A DNA stretch of 64,000 nt from an uncultured Candidatus Saccharibacteria bacterium. GTDB lineage: Bacteria; Patescibacteria; Saccharimonadia; Saccharimonadales; UBA6022. Below the pieces are notes generated by a model. The model did not search any database. It saw nothing but the letters and a program-made list of their open reading frames with translations, and was not told the origin of the DNA. Numbering within the stretch: the stretch's first letter is position 1; every line of letters begins with the position of its first letter. Shown one piece after another: positions 25,041 to 34,159 of this stretch. The translations under genes and the position numbers were made by a program. The stretch spans positions 1 to 64,000 of the forward strand of contig CAMLED010000001.1 of assembly GCA_946479115.1 (NCBI GenBank). Reading direction: 5' to 3'.

Positions 25041-25796
25041 TTAAGCTACTTTGTTCAAAGTCTCAATCACCAGCGCGGTATCTTCCCACTTTTCAACAGC
25101 AATTGTATCAATCCCAACTGATTTAACAGGGTAATCATTTCCACCTTCATCCAGCTTGTCACCAATGAATAGGATTTCATCTTTTGTCACACCGGCATGT
25201 TCGATCAACTGCCTCATACCGTAAGCCTTATCAATCCCCTTTAGCGTCACGTCAATCGAAGTAGTACCCGCTGCACGCACCTCAAGTTCGGGTAGTAGTG
25301 GTGCAACTGCATTGCGAATTGCTAATTTCTTTTCACCCGTTGGATCCCACGCGTATTTCGCTTCAGCAGGAGCATCCTGACCTAACGCAGCCATCGTTAC
25401 TTGTGAACCACGGTCTTCAATGACGTCACCGTATGGTGCATCTGGCCACAGACCCAATTCTTTTGAAGTTGCTTCTAGTACCTCAAAAGCCTTTTGCTTC
25501 TGTTCGGCACTTGGCTCGTTTGAATACTGCATTTTCCAGTCATTAAGATCATGATCAAATCGATAATAGCGGGTGCCACACGTTGGCATTAGGTGTAATC
25601 GATCCAGATGATGAGGCTCGGTAGGCAAATGCGCAGTCACCTGCGTCTGCAACTGCTGCACATTAGCACCCGATATAACACAAACGTCATAGTGTTCTAG
25701 TAGACCCATTAATAATTCACTCATGCGCGGCGCAATCGGTGACTTAGTAATTGATAATGTATCATCTAGGTCAAATGCAATCATTTTCTTTGTCAT
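25041..25796 (-). CDS. HAD-superfamily phosphatase, eukaryotic-type phosphomannomutase-like
   Basis: A 251-residue HAD enzyme. DLDDT at residues 9-13 gives the nucleophile and acid/base Asp pair. Near residue 216 is FIGDKLDEGGNDYPV, which resembles the GDKT-x-x-GGND-x-E/Y segment of eukaryotic-type phosphomannomutases. The cap region between fits HAD type IIB. PMM of this type is about 245-255 residues, so length agrees. The substrate could be a hexose phosphate for nucleotide-sugar synthesis, which suits the neighbouring glycan genes. GGAGAG precedes the ATG. It lies 16 bases after the nucleotidyltransferase gene. Confidence 0.72.
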   Translation of the reverse strand: MTKKMIAFDLDDTLSITKSPIAPRMSELLMGLLEHYDVCVISGANVQQLQTQVTAHLPTEPHHLDRLHLMPTCGTRYYRFDHDLNDWKMQYSNEPSAEQKQKAFEVLEATSKELGLWPDAPYGDVIEDRGSQVTMAALGQDAPAEAKYAWDPTGEKKLAIRNAVAPLLPELEVRAAGTTSIDVTLKGIDKAYGMRQLIEHAGVTKDEILFIGDKLDEGGNDYPVKSVGIDTIAVEKWEDTALVIETLNKVA

Positions 25797-25812
25797 AAGG
25801 TCTCTCCTGTAA

Positions 25813-26250
25813 TTATTTCTTGTGGCCTAGCGCCTGGTTAATACGTGTTGATGAGTCGGCCTTTTCTACGCCACCGACACCGAATAATAATTCAATGTTA
25901 TATTTATGGCAAACTTCACCCTCTGGAATTGCCTTTTCTGAATCACGATCACCACCGTTAGAGAACGTCAGTTGATCATTTGGATACTTTTCTGCAATGT
26001 GTTGCAAAGTCCGAATAACCGTTGGGTCTTCGTCAAGAGAGATAATCACTTCATCAACCGCACGCAAGGCACCAATTAATCGAGCACGATTCTGTTCGCT
26101 CAAGATCACCTTACCTTTTTTCATCACTTGCTGAATATCATTATTCACAATCACAATCAGCCGATCACCCAACTTGGCCGCTGCTTCGATCATATCTAGA
26201 TGACCACCATGCAAGGGGTTAAAAAAGCCACTAACAATTTGTATCTTCAT
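25813..26250 (-). CDS. Cytidylyltransferase-like nucleotidyltransferase
   Basis: A 145-residue protein of the HxGH nucleotidyltransferase family. The motif reads GFFNPLHGGHLDMI with H14 and H17, and SSTRINQ near the C-terminus occupies the place of the second nucleotide-binding motif. Length fits TagD/RfaE2-type cytidylyltransferases (about 130-160). It would activate a small phosphate ester as a CDP or ADP derivative; the substrate cannot be read from sequence. GAGGAG lies before the ATG and a TATAAT box further up. Co-transcription with the HAD gene suggests a shared pathway. Confidence 0.78.
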   Translation of the reverse strand: MKIQIVSGFFNPLHGGHLDMIEAAAKLGDRLIVIVNNDIQQVMKKGKVILSEQNRARLIGALRAVDEVIISLDEDPTVIRTLQHIAEKYPNDQLTFSNGGDRDSEKAIPEGEVCHKYNIELLFGVGGVEKADSSTRINQALGHKK

Positions 26251-26358
26251 GTAACTCCTCGTTAACTATCTTCGAATCTTTATTATACCGTATCTTTATA
26301 TGTTGTATTTATCACATACATGCATATCGCCTATTTATACAATATATTGGTAGTTTGA

Positions 26359-27375
<1,017 letters not shown>

Positions 27376-27377
27376 TC

Positions 27378-28799
27378 ATGGACCGTCGAGAGCTTGAATT
27401 TAGTAAAGAACTCCGTTTCGAAACCACCACCATCCCCGGTCTCTTGATCGCGGACCTACCAGTTCATGGTGATTCACGTGGCTGGTTTAAAGAAAACTGG
27501 CAAAATGAAAAAATGTCCAAGCTTGGTTTGCCTGAATTCGGACCAGTTCAAAACAATATTTCATTCAATGCTGAAAAAGGTGTGACGCGCGGTATTCATG
27601 CTGAGCCATGGGACAAATATATCTCAATTGGCTCTGGACGTGTCTTTGGTGCCTGGGTAGACCTACGCGAAGGCGAAAGCTTTGGCCAAGTATTCACTGC
27701 CGAGCTCGATCCTACCAAGGCGATCTTTGTGCCACGTGGTGTCGGTAATTCATTCCAAGCGCTTGAAGACAACACTGTCTACACCTACCTGGTTAACGAC
27801 CACTGGAGCGCTGAGGCGCAAGCTCAGTACACATTCCTGAATCTAGCCGATGAAACAGCTAATATCGAATGGCCAATCCCACTCGATAACGCCGAACTGT
27901 CGGACAAAGATAAAGCTCACCCACGTCTTGCCGCGGTTCAACCAATGAAACCTAAGAAGATTTTAATCACTGGCGCCAATGGTCAACTTGGACGTGCATT
28001 TCGTGATATCTATCCAAATGCTGAATTTGTCACTCGTGAAGAATTCGATATCACTGATGAGAATATCGACCAAGCCCGTCCATGGCGACAATACGAAGCT
28101 ATTATCAATACCGCAGCATATACTGCCGTCGACAATGCCGAAACACCAGAAGGTCGCGCTGCCGCCTGGGAAATTAACGCCAAAGCCGTGGCGAATCTCG
28201 CTCGAGTCGCTACTAAATACGGCATCACATTAGTTCATTACTCATCAGATTACGTCTTTAACGGTGAACAGCAAATCCATAATGAAGATGAATGGTTCTC
28301 GCCTCTTAGTGCCTACGGTCAGTCGAAAGCAGCTGGTGATATCGCAGCATCAGCTACCACTCGACATTACGTTGTGCGCACAGGTTGGGTTGTGGGTGAT
28401 GGTACGAATTTTGTTCGCACCATGCAAAGCCTGGCCGATCGGGGTATCCAGCCAAAGGTCGTCAACGATCAAATCGGTCGATTAACATTCACCGATGATC
28501 TCGCCGCAGCTACAAGGCACTTATTAGCCACCAATGCACCATATGGCACATACAACGTCACAAATGATGGTGAACCAGCTAGTTGGGCTGATATTGCAGC
28601 AGAGGTTTACGAACTAGTCGGACATGATCGTGGTGAAGTAACAGGCATTTCAACAGACGAATACTTCAGCGGTAAAGTAGGCGTAGCTCACAGACCTTTA
28701 CAGAGCACTCTAAATATTGATAAGATTGTAAATACAGGTTTTACGCCCCGAGACTGGAAACCAGCACTCGAAAATTATTTAGACACTAACAATTCTTAG
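27378..28799 (+). CDS. Fused RmlC-RmlD: 3,5-epimerase plus dTDP-4-dehydrorhamnose reductase
   Basis: A 473-residue fusion. Residues 1-185 are an RmlC cupin with PVHGDSRGWFKENW, RGIHAEPWDKYIS (catalytic His74) and FVPRGVGNSFQ. From 194 on it is an RmlD reductase: KKILITGANGQLGRAF for NADPH binding, AAYTAVDNAE, HYSSDYVFNG and SAYGQSKAAGD with the Tyr-x3-Lys pair. The cupin half follows the streptococcal RmlC style (HAEPWDKYIS, GVxNxFQ) rather than the enterobacterial HYQ/AHGF style. The two reactions are consecutive, so fusion channels the unstable intermediate. Such fusions are known to me from actinobacteria. Expression is coupled to rmlB. Confidence 0.92.
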   Translation: MDRRELEFSKELRFETTTIPGLLIADLPVHGDSRGWFKENWQNEKMSKLGLPEFGPVQNNISFNAEKGVTRGIHAEPWDKYISIGSGRVFGAWVDLREGESFGQVFTAELDPTKAIFVPRGVGNSFQALEDNTVYTYLVNDHWSAEAQAQYTFLNLADETANIEWPIPLDNAELSDKDKAHPRLAAVQPMKPKKILITGANGQLGRAFRDIYPNAEFVTREEFDITDENIDQARPWRQYEAIINTAAYTAVDNAETPEGRAAAWEINAKAVANLARVATKYGITLVHYSSDYVFNGEQQIHNEDEWFSPLSAYGQSKAAGDIAASATTRHYVVRTGWVVGDGTNFVRTMQSLADRGIQPKVVNDQIGRLTFTDDLAAATRHLLATNAPYGTYNVTNDGEPASWADIAAEVYELVGHDRGEVTGISTDEYFSGKVGVAHRPLQSTLNIDKIVNTGFTPRDWKPALENYLDTNNS

Positions 28800-28814
28800 T
28801 TAAAGGAGTAGTTC

Positions 28815-29663
28815 ATGAAAGGCATTATCTTAGCAGGCGGTTCAGGATCACGCCTATGGCCAATTACAATGGGTATCAGTAAGCAACTTATGCCCATTTA
28901 CGACAAGCCAATGATTTACTACCCGCTCACAACACTCATGCTAGCGGGCATTAAAGAGATACTCATTATCACAACGCCCGAACATCAGGCGCAGTTTAAG
29001 AGCCTTCTGGGTGATGGTTCAAATTGGGGCATTTCTTTAACCTATGCAGTTCAGCCTTCCCCAGATGGTCTTGCTCAAGCATTTATTATCGGTGAAGAGT
29101 TTATTGGGGATGATAAGGTTGCGCTTGTACTGGGCGACAACATTTTCCATGGACACAAATTAAGCGATGCACTAAAGACTTGCGTAGACCCTGACGGCGG
29201 TATCGTTTTCGCCTACCAGGTTTCGGATCCTGAACGTTATGGTGTTGTTGAGTTCGACAGTAACCGAAAAGCAATCTCAATCGAAGAAAAACCATCACAA
29301 CCAAAATCCGACTATGCAGTTGTGGGTCTTTATTTTTACGACAACGACGTAATCGAAATCGCCAAAAACGTTCAACCTAGCGAGCGTGGCGAGCTAGAAA
29401 TTACAGCTATAAATGAAGAGTATTTAAAGCGCGGTAAACTAAAGGTTACAACATTAGATGATGGTGATGTGTGGCTTGATACAGGTACAATCGATTCGAT
29501 GACTGACGCAAGTGATTATGTAAAAGTACTTCAAAAACGTACTGGTCAGATCATCGGTAGTCCAGAAGTAACCGCTTTTGAGGAAAGCTTCATTGACGAA
29601 TCAGCTCTTGGCAACCTAGCTAAGCCGCTGATGAAATCAGGCTATGGCCAATACCTTAAATAA
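28815..29663 (+). CDS. rmlA: Glucose-1-phosphate thymidylyltransferase
   Basis: A 282-residue nucleotidyltransferase forming dTDP-glucose from glucose-1-phosphate and dTTP. It starts [18 protein letters not shown] with the pyrophosphorylase G-G-x-G-x-R-L motif. [26 protein letters not shown] and [22 protein letters not shown] follow in the RmlA order. AAAGGAG precedes the ATG. Short RmlA proteins are about 285-295 residues, so it is complete. Last gene of the rml operon; a strong terminator follows. Confidence 0.95.
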   Translation: MKGIILAGGSGSRLWPITMGISKQLMPIYDKPMIYYPLTTLMLAGIKEILIITTPEHQAQFKSLLGDGSNWGISLTYAVQPSPDGLAQAFIIGEEFIGDDKVALVLGDNIFHGHKLSDALKTCVDPDGGIVFAYQVSDPERYGVVEFDSNRKAISIEEKPSQPKSDYAVVGLYFYDNDVIEIAKNVQPSERGELEITAINEEYLKRGKLKVTTLDDGDVWLDTGTIDSMTDASDYVKVLQKRTGQIIGSPEVTAFEESFIDESALGNLAKPLMKSGYGQYLK

Positions 29664-29685
29664 AAAATTGAAAAATAACTATCCC

Positions 29686-29720
29686 AAATAGATTGGCTCA
29701 ATGGTCAATCTATTTTTTTT
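29686..29720 (+). terminator. Intrinsic terminator of the rml operon
   Basis: AAATAGATTG (29686-29695) pairs with 29706-29715, 10-base loop, then a T run to 29720. Confidence 0.88.
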
Positions 29721-29761
29721 GTTTCTAGCATTCCAGAATGATGGTGAAGATAGTTAAAAAA

Positions 29762-29770
29762 TGTTAAAAT
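29762..29770 (+). promoter_or_regulatory. Extended -10 promoter of the GT2/DUF2304 pair
   Basis: TGTTAAAAT 10 bases before the ATG at 29781, no ribosome-binding site. A TATAAT at 29774 is too close to the ATG to act for this start. Confidence 0.45.
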
Positions 29771-29780
29771 AACTATAATT

Positions 29781-30497
29781 ATGACAGTTAAGAAAAAACA
29801 ACTTCGCGTGTGTGTCGTTATTCCGGCATACAATGAATCATCTGTCATTAAAGATGTTATTAATGACGTTATTAAAACATTTAAGTCTTCTAGTTATCAG
29901 GCAGAGATAGTTGTTATTAACGACGCCTCAAAAGATAATACGGCAGAAGTAGCCAGCAAGAGTGGAGCAACAGTAATCAATCACATCCTTAATAGTGGCG
30001 CTGGTGGCGCCACAGCAACAGGTCTTAGCTATGCACAGCAGAATAATTTTGACATAGCCTGTACGATGGATGCCGATGGTCAACACGCCAGTAAAGACGT
30101 TCTTGAAGGAGTAAATCAACTCATAAAACGCAGAGCAGACTTACTCATAGGAAGTCGCCTCATTAACAATGAAGGTATGTCAAAAGTCAAAGTCATTGGT
30201 AATAAAGGTCTTAGCTTTATTACATACATCTTATTTGGAATTAACTCGACAGATTCACAATCAGGACTACGTATTTTTAGCAAAAGGACCTTGGAGCAGT
30301 TACGATGGAAAACAAGTGGTTACGAATTTTGTAGCGAAATGCTTTGGCGAGCCAATCAGTTACGTCTTGTAATTGATGAATATCCGATTCAAGCAATCTA
30401 TACAGACTATTCAAAGTCTAAAGGTCAAAATAATTGGAACGCTATCAATATCGTTAAATCGCTGTTACGGCGAAGACTTCTGGAGATGTTTGAATGA
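29781..30497 (+). CDS. GT2 glycosyltransferase, dolichyl/polyprenyl-phosphate type
   Basis: A 238-residue GT-A enzyme without membrane helices. VVIPAYNESSVI opens the fold, VVINDASKDNTAEVA follows, and TMDADGQHA supplies the D-x-D metal site. This is the dolichol-phosphate-mannose-synthase style of soluble GT2, usually making polyprenyl-phosphate sugars used outside the cell. TGA stop at 30495-30497 overlaps the ATG of the DUF2304-like gene, a pairing often seen for such enzymes, where the small membrane partner helps localise or flip the product. Confidence 0.88.
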   Translation: MTVKKKQLRVCVVIPAYNESSVIKDVINDVIKTFKSSSYQAEIVVINDASKDNTAEVASKSGATVINHILNSGAGGATATGLSYAQQNNFDIACTMDADGQHASKDVLEGVNQLIKRRADLLIGSRLINNEGMSKVKVIGNKGLSFITYILFGINSTDSQSGLRIFSKRTLEQLRWKTSGYEFCSEMLWRANQLRLVIDEYPIQAIYTDYSKSKGQNNWNAINIVKSLLRRRLLEMFE

Positions 30498-30844
30498 GAT
30501 ATATTATTTTAGTCTTACTTAATGTGCCAATCATTGTGCTTGCATTAGTTAACTTCATTACCCGCTACAAGCTAGGGAAGATACAAAAAGCAAAATTCTA
30601 TCGACAAATCGTTATATGGATAATCCTTCTTTTGGTACTAATTGGCTCATTCCCTCTGTATAACCTAGTAGCCGGCAAAGCCGTGCTTGATTCAAGTGAA
30701 CTGAGCTTGTTTGATATTGTACAGACTACGGCCATCATTATCTTGCTTTACATCGTTAACAATCAACGTCAAAAAATCGATCAAACCGACAAAGCATTTC
30801 GAGACCTGCATCAAGAAATGTCAATTCGCATGTCAAAAAAATAA
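30494..30844 (+). CDS. DUF2304-like membrane protein
   Basis: A 116-residue protein with three hydrophobic segments (about 2-21, 35-55, 70-90) and a charged helical tail (QRQKIDQTDKAFRDLHQEM). Size, segment pattern and the ATGA overlap with a GT2 gene fit DUF2304 proteins. The tail probably contacts the glycosyltransferase. The gene converges on the GtrA-like gene with a 20-base gap. Confidence 0.68.
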   Translation: MRYIILVLLNVPIIVLALVNFITRYKLGKIQKAKFYRQIVIWIILLLVLIGSFPLYNLVAGKAVLDSSELSLFDIVQTTAIIILLYIVNNQRQKIDQTDKAFRDLHQEMSIRMSKK

Positions 30845-30864
30845 ATGAATTATATAGCCCGGTG

Positions 30865-31257
30865 CTATTTTTCATGTTTAAAAATAATCTTTTGAAATAT
30901 GAAATAATTCCATGTAGCAACCATCGCCATCACTACAAGCTTTGCGATCCAAAAAAATAACCCTACGATCGATATCATTAACCATAAAACAACATTACTC
31001 AGTACGAGATTGGTTGCTGCAAGGATAGAATATTGTATGAGTTCTTTTTTTGAATTGCCGTCGCTCTTAAATACCCACTTTTTATTTAATAAAAAGCTGA
31101 TTACGAATCCACATAAAAAACTAACCGTTTGAGCGACCACTACAGCGACCGGTGTAAAGTGAAGTATGGCGACGAAGACGCCATACTCGACTACAGCCGC
31201 ACTTCCTCCGGATATAAGAAATTTAATAATTTTTACATACGATGCAGGGTAAGTCAT
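30865..31257 (-). CDS. GtrA-like membrane protein
   Basis: A 130-residue protein with four membrane helices. FLISGGSAAVVEYGVFV and then SFLCGFVISFLLNKKWVFKS match the GtrA pattern (G-x-x-x-t-x-x-d near the start, N-K-x-W-t/v-F after helix 2). The C-terminus ends WNYFIFQKIIF. GtrA proteins are thought to flip polyprenyl-phosphate-linked sugars and would suit the GT2 product next door, although this copy is on the opposite strand. It is leaderless: a perfect TGGTATAAT is seven bases before the ATG. Confidence 0.85.
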   Translation of the reverse strand: MTYPASYVKIIKFLISGGSAAVVEYGVFVAILHFTPVAVVVAQTVSFLCGFVISFLLNKKWVFKSDGNSKKELIQYSILAATNLVLSNVVLWLMISIVGLFFWIAKLVVMAMVATWNYFIFQKIIFKHEK

Positions 31258-31264
31258 TGCAGTA

Positions 31265-31273
31265 ATTATACCA
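31265..31273 (-). promoter_or_regulatory. Perfect extended -10, leaderless GtrA-like gene
   Basis: TGGTATAAT on the minus strand, seven bases before the ATG at 31257, the clearest example of the window's leaderless pattern. Confidence 0.7.
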
Positions 31274-31378
31274 TTAACAGATCAGTCCAGATAAATATTG
31301 TTGTATAAAGAGCTAAGAGGATATCTTGTACGTTTTTTTCGTTTATGGTTAAATAGTATAAGCAGAAAGAACAAAAAA

Positions 31379-31996
31379 ATGAACATTCCAAATAAAAAAT
31401 TTATATTGTCGCCTCGCAAAAAAATGATTATTTTTGCTATTGTTCTATTGATTGTTATATTTGGTGCCACAAGCTATGCATACACGACAAAGTCATGGCC
31501 ATTTTCAAAGCAAAACAATGCAGCCGAAAACACAAAACAGTTTGGCTCGCCGGATACAAATCCTTCTACCGACATCCCGACTACAAACAATGATAAAAAT
31601 AACTCCAATTCTGACGGTACAACAAGCTCTAAAGACTCTGTCGACACTAATAGCCAGCAAAAGAACACTTCACTGTCTGTAAATGAAATAGTCAAGCCAG
31701 TTGGTACATTCGTCAGCAACCACTCCCCTAACCTATCAGGTAATCCTGCTCCAAATACCATTGTTTCTACCTGTAGAACATCGCCTCATATTGACTGTGT
31801 TATTACCTTTTCGAAGGACGGTCTAACCAAATCACTGCCAGTACAAACCACAGATGCAAATGGCAACACAAACTGGAATTGGCAACTACAAGACCTAAAT
31901 TTAACAGCTGGTGATTGGCAGATATCTGTCACCGCCACAAGTGGTAATACGTCACAAACTTCAAACGACGTGATGCCCCTAAGGGTACGAGAATGA
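31379..31996 (+). CDS. Membrane-anchored protein with Ser/Thr/Asn-rich linker, unknown
   Basis: A protein of about 205 residues if begun at the ATG at 31379. A basic start (NKKFILSPRKK) precedes one membrane helix (MIIFAIVLLIVIFGATSYAY), then a low-complexity linker rich in Ser, Thr, Asn and Asp, then an Ig-like beta domain with NGNTNWNWQLQDLNLTAGDWQISVTAT, typical of bacterial Ig-like/SbsA folds. An upstream in-frame TTG at 31298 would add 27 residues but overlaps promoter-like sequence (GTATAAAG). Possible -35/-10: TTGTAC 31326 and TTAAAT 31349. It overlaps the next gene by ATGA, so the two are co-translated; perhaps both act at the surface. Confidence 0.62.
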   Translation: MNIPNKKFILSPRKKMIIFAIVLLIVIFGATSYAYTTKSWPFSKQNNAAENTKQFGSPDTNPSTDIPTTNNDKNNSNSDGTTSSKDSVDTNSQQKNTSLSVNEIVKPVGTFVSNHSPNLSGNPAPNTIVSTCRTSPHIDCVITFSKDGLTKSLPVQTTDANGNTNWNWQLQDLNLTAGDWQISVTATSGNTSQTSNDVMPLRVRE

Positions 31997-34092
31997 CAAG
32001 AAAAACAGTCCTGATATCTCTCATGGCATTGTGCTCGATATCATTGTCGCTGCTTAACTCGCATCAATCGTCTGCAGAGTCATACACAAAGAGTAATCAA
32101 ATCAGCGATGCTGTGTTTTATAACTATACGTCCATGGATCAAACGCAAATTCAGAATTTTATTAATGCATTTCCAAAAAGCTGTTTATTATCACAAAATT
32201 ATCCCAATGGCCTTAGCTGGGTAACCTTTAAAGAGCCTACAGGCTACTCAACCTACGGTGACAGTGACGTATCACCAGCAAGAATCATCTGGAAAGCCTC
32301 TCAGCTATATAAAATCAACCCTCAGGTTATTTTAACTACTCTTGAAAAAGAGCAGAGTCTTATCTCTGGATTATCTTCGGCAGGCTGTCCTGTACGGGCA
32401 TACAACTCGGCAATGGGCTACAATTGCCCTGATGGAAGTGAAAATGCCCTCAAGACATACCCTAACTTAGGTATTACCGGTACCTGTGTCGCTCAAGAAA
32501 GTAATGCTGGTTTTTCCCGACAGGTTAACCATGCAGCCTGGCAATTAAGCTTTGATGGAAAGCGCGCAAACGGTGATCTTAGCTGGATGGGTGATGGTGC
32601 TGTCTACTATTACGGTCGCATGACTCAAGGTAATCGATCACGACAAAGCGGTCAACCGTCAACCTATTATGATGGCTACACGATTATTAACGGCGAGTCT
32701 GTATTTATGGAGAACGGAGCTACCGCTGCGCTATACAACTACACACCCCATTTCACCAACTTTGACACAATATTCAGTAAGTGGTTCGGCTCGCCAATCA
32801 CGCCAATGTTAACCGAATGTAATAGTAAAGTTGCCGATATCGCTTGCGTATGGAGTGCACGAAAGAGCGATGGATCACAGTTCCTTACTACATCAAAGAC
32901 CGAGTTAAGCAATGCGGTCTATACTTACGGGTGGACGAACGAAGGAATTGCGTTCTATGCCTCAAACACTGAAAAGCCCGGAACAATTGCCGTTCATCGT
33001 CTCTTGAAAAATAATCTGCATTACTTCACAGCGGACGGAAGCGAATATACGACATTAAAAAACTCGGGAAGTTGGATAGATGAAGGAACCGCCTTCTACG
33101 TCTTACCTCCAGCAACATCGAACGCATCACACAAGATTTATAAGCTATACAATTCAATAACTCAGAAGTCCTACTTAACAACCGACGGAGATCAGAAAGA
33201 CTACCTGCTCAATAGTGGATATCAACTAGAATCAAACGCCTTTAATTCGTTCAGTGGATTCGCATCCCTACCAACACCACAAATTAATAGACTTAATCTC
33301 TACCAATTGAAAAGCACTTCTGGATATTTTTATACAACAAATCTTGTCGAACTTGAAGCCACAATTAAAATGGGATACTCGTACGAAGGAGTAGTTACTT
33401 CAACAAATATATCAAGTATCGGCACGCCAATATATCGACTTCAGAAAAATGGTGTATACCTCTACACCGCTGACACATCAGAGAAAAATACCGCTATAAA
33501 TAAGTATGGATACGCGTATGAAGGTGTTGGATTCTACATCGATGATAGTAGCGATCCAGTCTACAGACTGGCTAACATTAATACCGGTAACTATTTATAT
33601 AGTAGTAATATTGATAAAGTCATGTCGCTCATAAATACTGATGGTTGGGTCTACGAGAGTATGCTCGTTGATAGTAATAATGGCACTTCGCCTGTATATA
33701 GATTCTTAAACCAATTTAACAGCAGGCACTTCTATACGATAGATATAAACGAAGCTGCAAGAATAGTAAATAAAGGCTGGACGTACGAGACGGTCGCCTT
33801 CTATGCAAGTAAAAATTCTGGTTTACCGGTATATCGTCTACTCTCCCGTGATAAACATTTTTATACAACAGATATCAACGAAAAGAATAATGCCATAAAC
33901 AAATACGGATATACATACGAGGGAGTGGTATTCTATGTTAGCGAAACCGTAACAGATAGCCCGACCTATCGGTTGCAGGGAGGTAGGGATGAATATTTCT
34001 ACACCGCAAGTAGCTCTGAACGAGACACGGCCGTAAACAAATACGGATACTTTTATGAAGGCAAGGGGTTCTATCTTCCAGCCACTAATTAG
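31993..34092 (+). CDS. Secreted lysozyme-fold protein with about nine DUF5648-like repeats
   Basis: A 699-residue exported protein with a signal peptide (1-29). Residues about 35-265 resemble a lytic-transglycosylase-like domain: QVILTTLEKEQSLISG carries the Glu followed by Gln-Ser typical of such folds, and the region has several Cys. From about 275 to the end are repeats of 45-50 residues with the pattern VYRL...HFYTxDxxExxxAIxxxGYxYEGxxFYV, recognised as DUF5648-type repeats (for example VYRLLSRDKHFYTTDINEKN and YLYTADTSEKNTAINKYGY). They probably bind glycans or wall. Coupled to the upstream membrane protein by ATGA. A wall-lytic adhesin for contact with a host cell is an inference. Confidence 0.75.
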   Translation: MTRKTVLISLMALCSISLSLLNSHQSSAESYTKSNQISDAVFYNYTSMDQTQIQNFINAFPKSCLLSQNYPNGLSWVTFKEPTGYSTYGDSDVSPARIIWKASQLYKINPQVILTTLEKEQSLISGLSSAGCPVRAYNSAMGYNCPDGSENALKTYPNLGITGTCVAQESNAGFSRQVNHAAWQLSFDGKRANGDLSWMGDGAVYYYGRMTQGNRSRQSGQPSTYYDGYTIINGESVFMENGATAALYNYTPHFTNFDTIFSKWFGSPITPMLTECNSKVADIACVWSARKSDGSQFLTTSKTELSNAVYTYGWTNEGIAFYASNTEKPGTIAVHRLLKNNLHYFTADGSEYTTLKNSGSWIDEGTAFYVLPPATSNASHKIYKLYNSITQKSYLTTDGDQKDYLLNSGYQLESNAFNSFSGFASLPTPQINRLNLYQLKSTSGYFYTTNLVELEATIKMGYSYEGVVTSTNISSIGTPIYRLQKNGVYLYTADTSEKNTAINKYGYAYEGVGFYIDDSSDPVYRLANINTGNYLYSSNIDKVMSLINTDGWVYESMLVDSNNGTSPVYRFLNQFNSRHFYTIDINEAARIVNKGWTYETVAFYASKNSGLPVYRLLSRDKHFYTTDINEKNNAINKYGYTYEGVVFYVSETVTDSPTYRLQGGRDEYFYTASSSERDTAVNKYGYFYEGKGFYLPATN

Positions 34093-34159
34093 ACAATGCA
34101 AGCAATCCCACTCGCTTCTCGTTAACTCTATTCTAGTGTATAATTTATCTTAAATACTT

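Noticed and set aside
29774..29779. TATAAT one base before the GT2 ATG at 29781
   Set aside because: Too close to the start codon to drive this gene; the TGTTAAAAT box at 29762 is better placed.
31298..31378. TTG start adding 27 residues to the 31379 gene
   Set aside because: No ribosome-binding site, overlaps promoter-like bases, and the extra residues look like translated leader; ATG at 31379 precedes the basic/membrane start.
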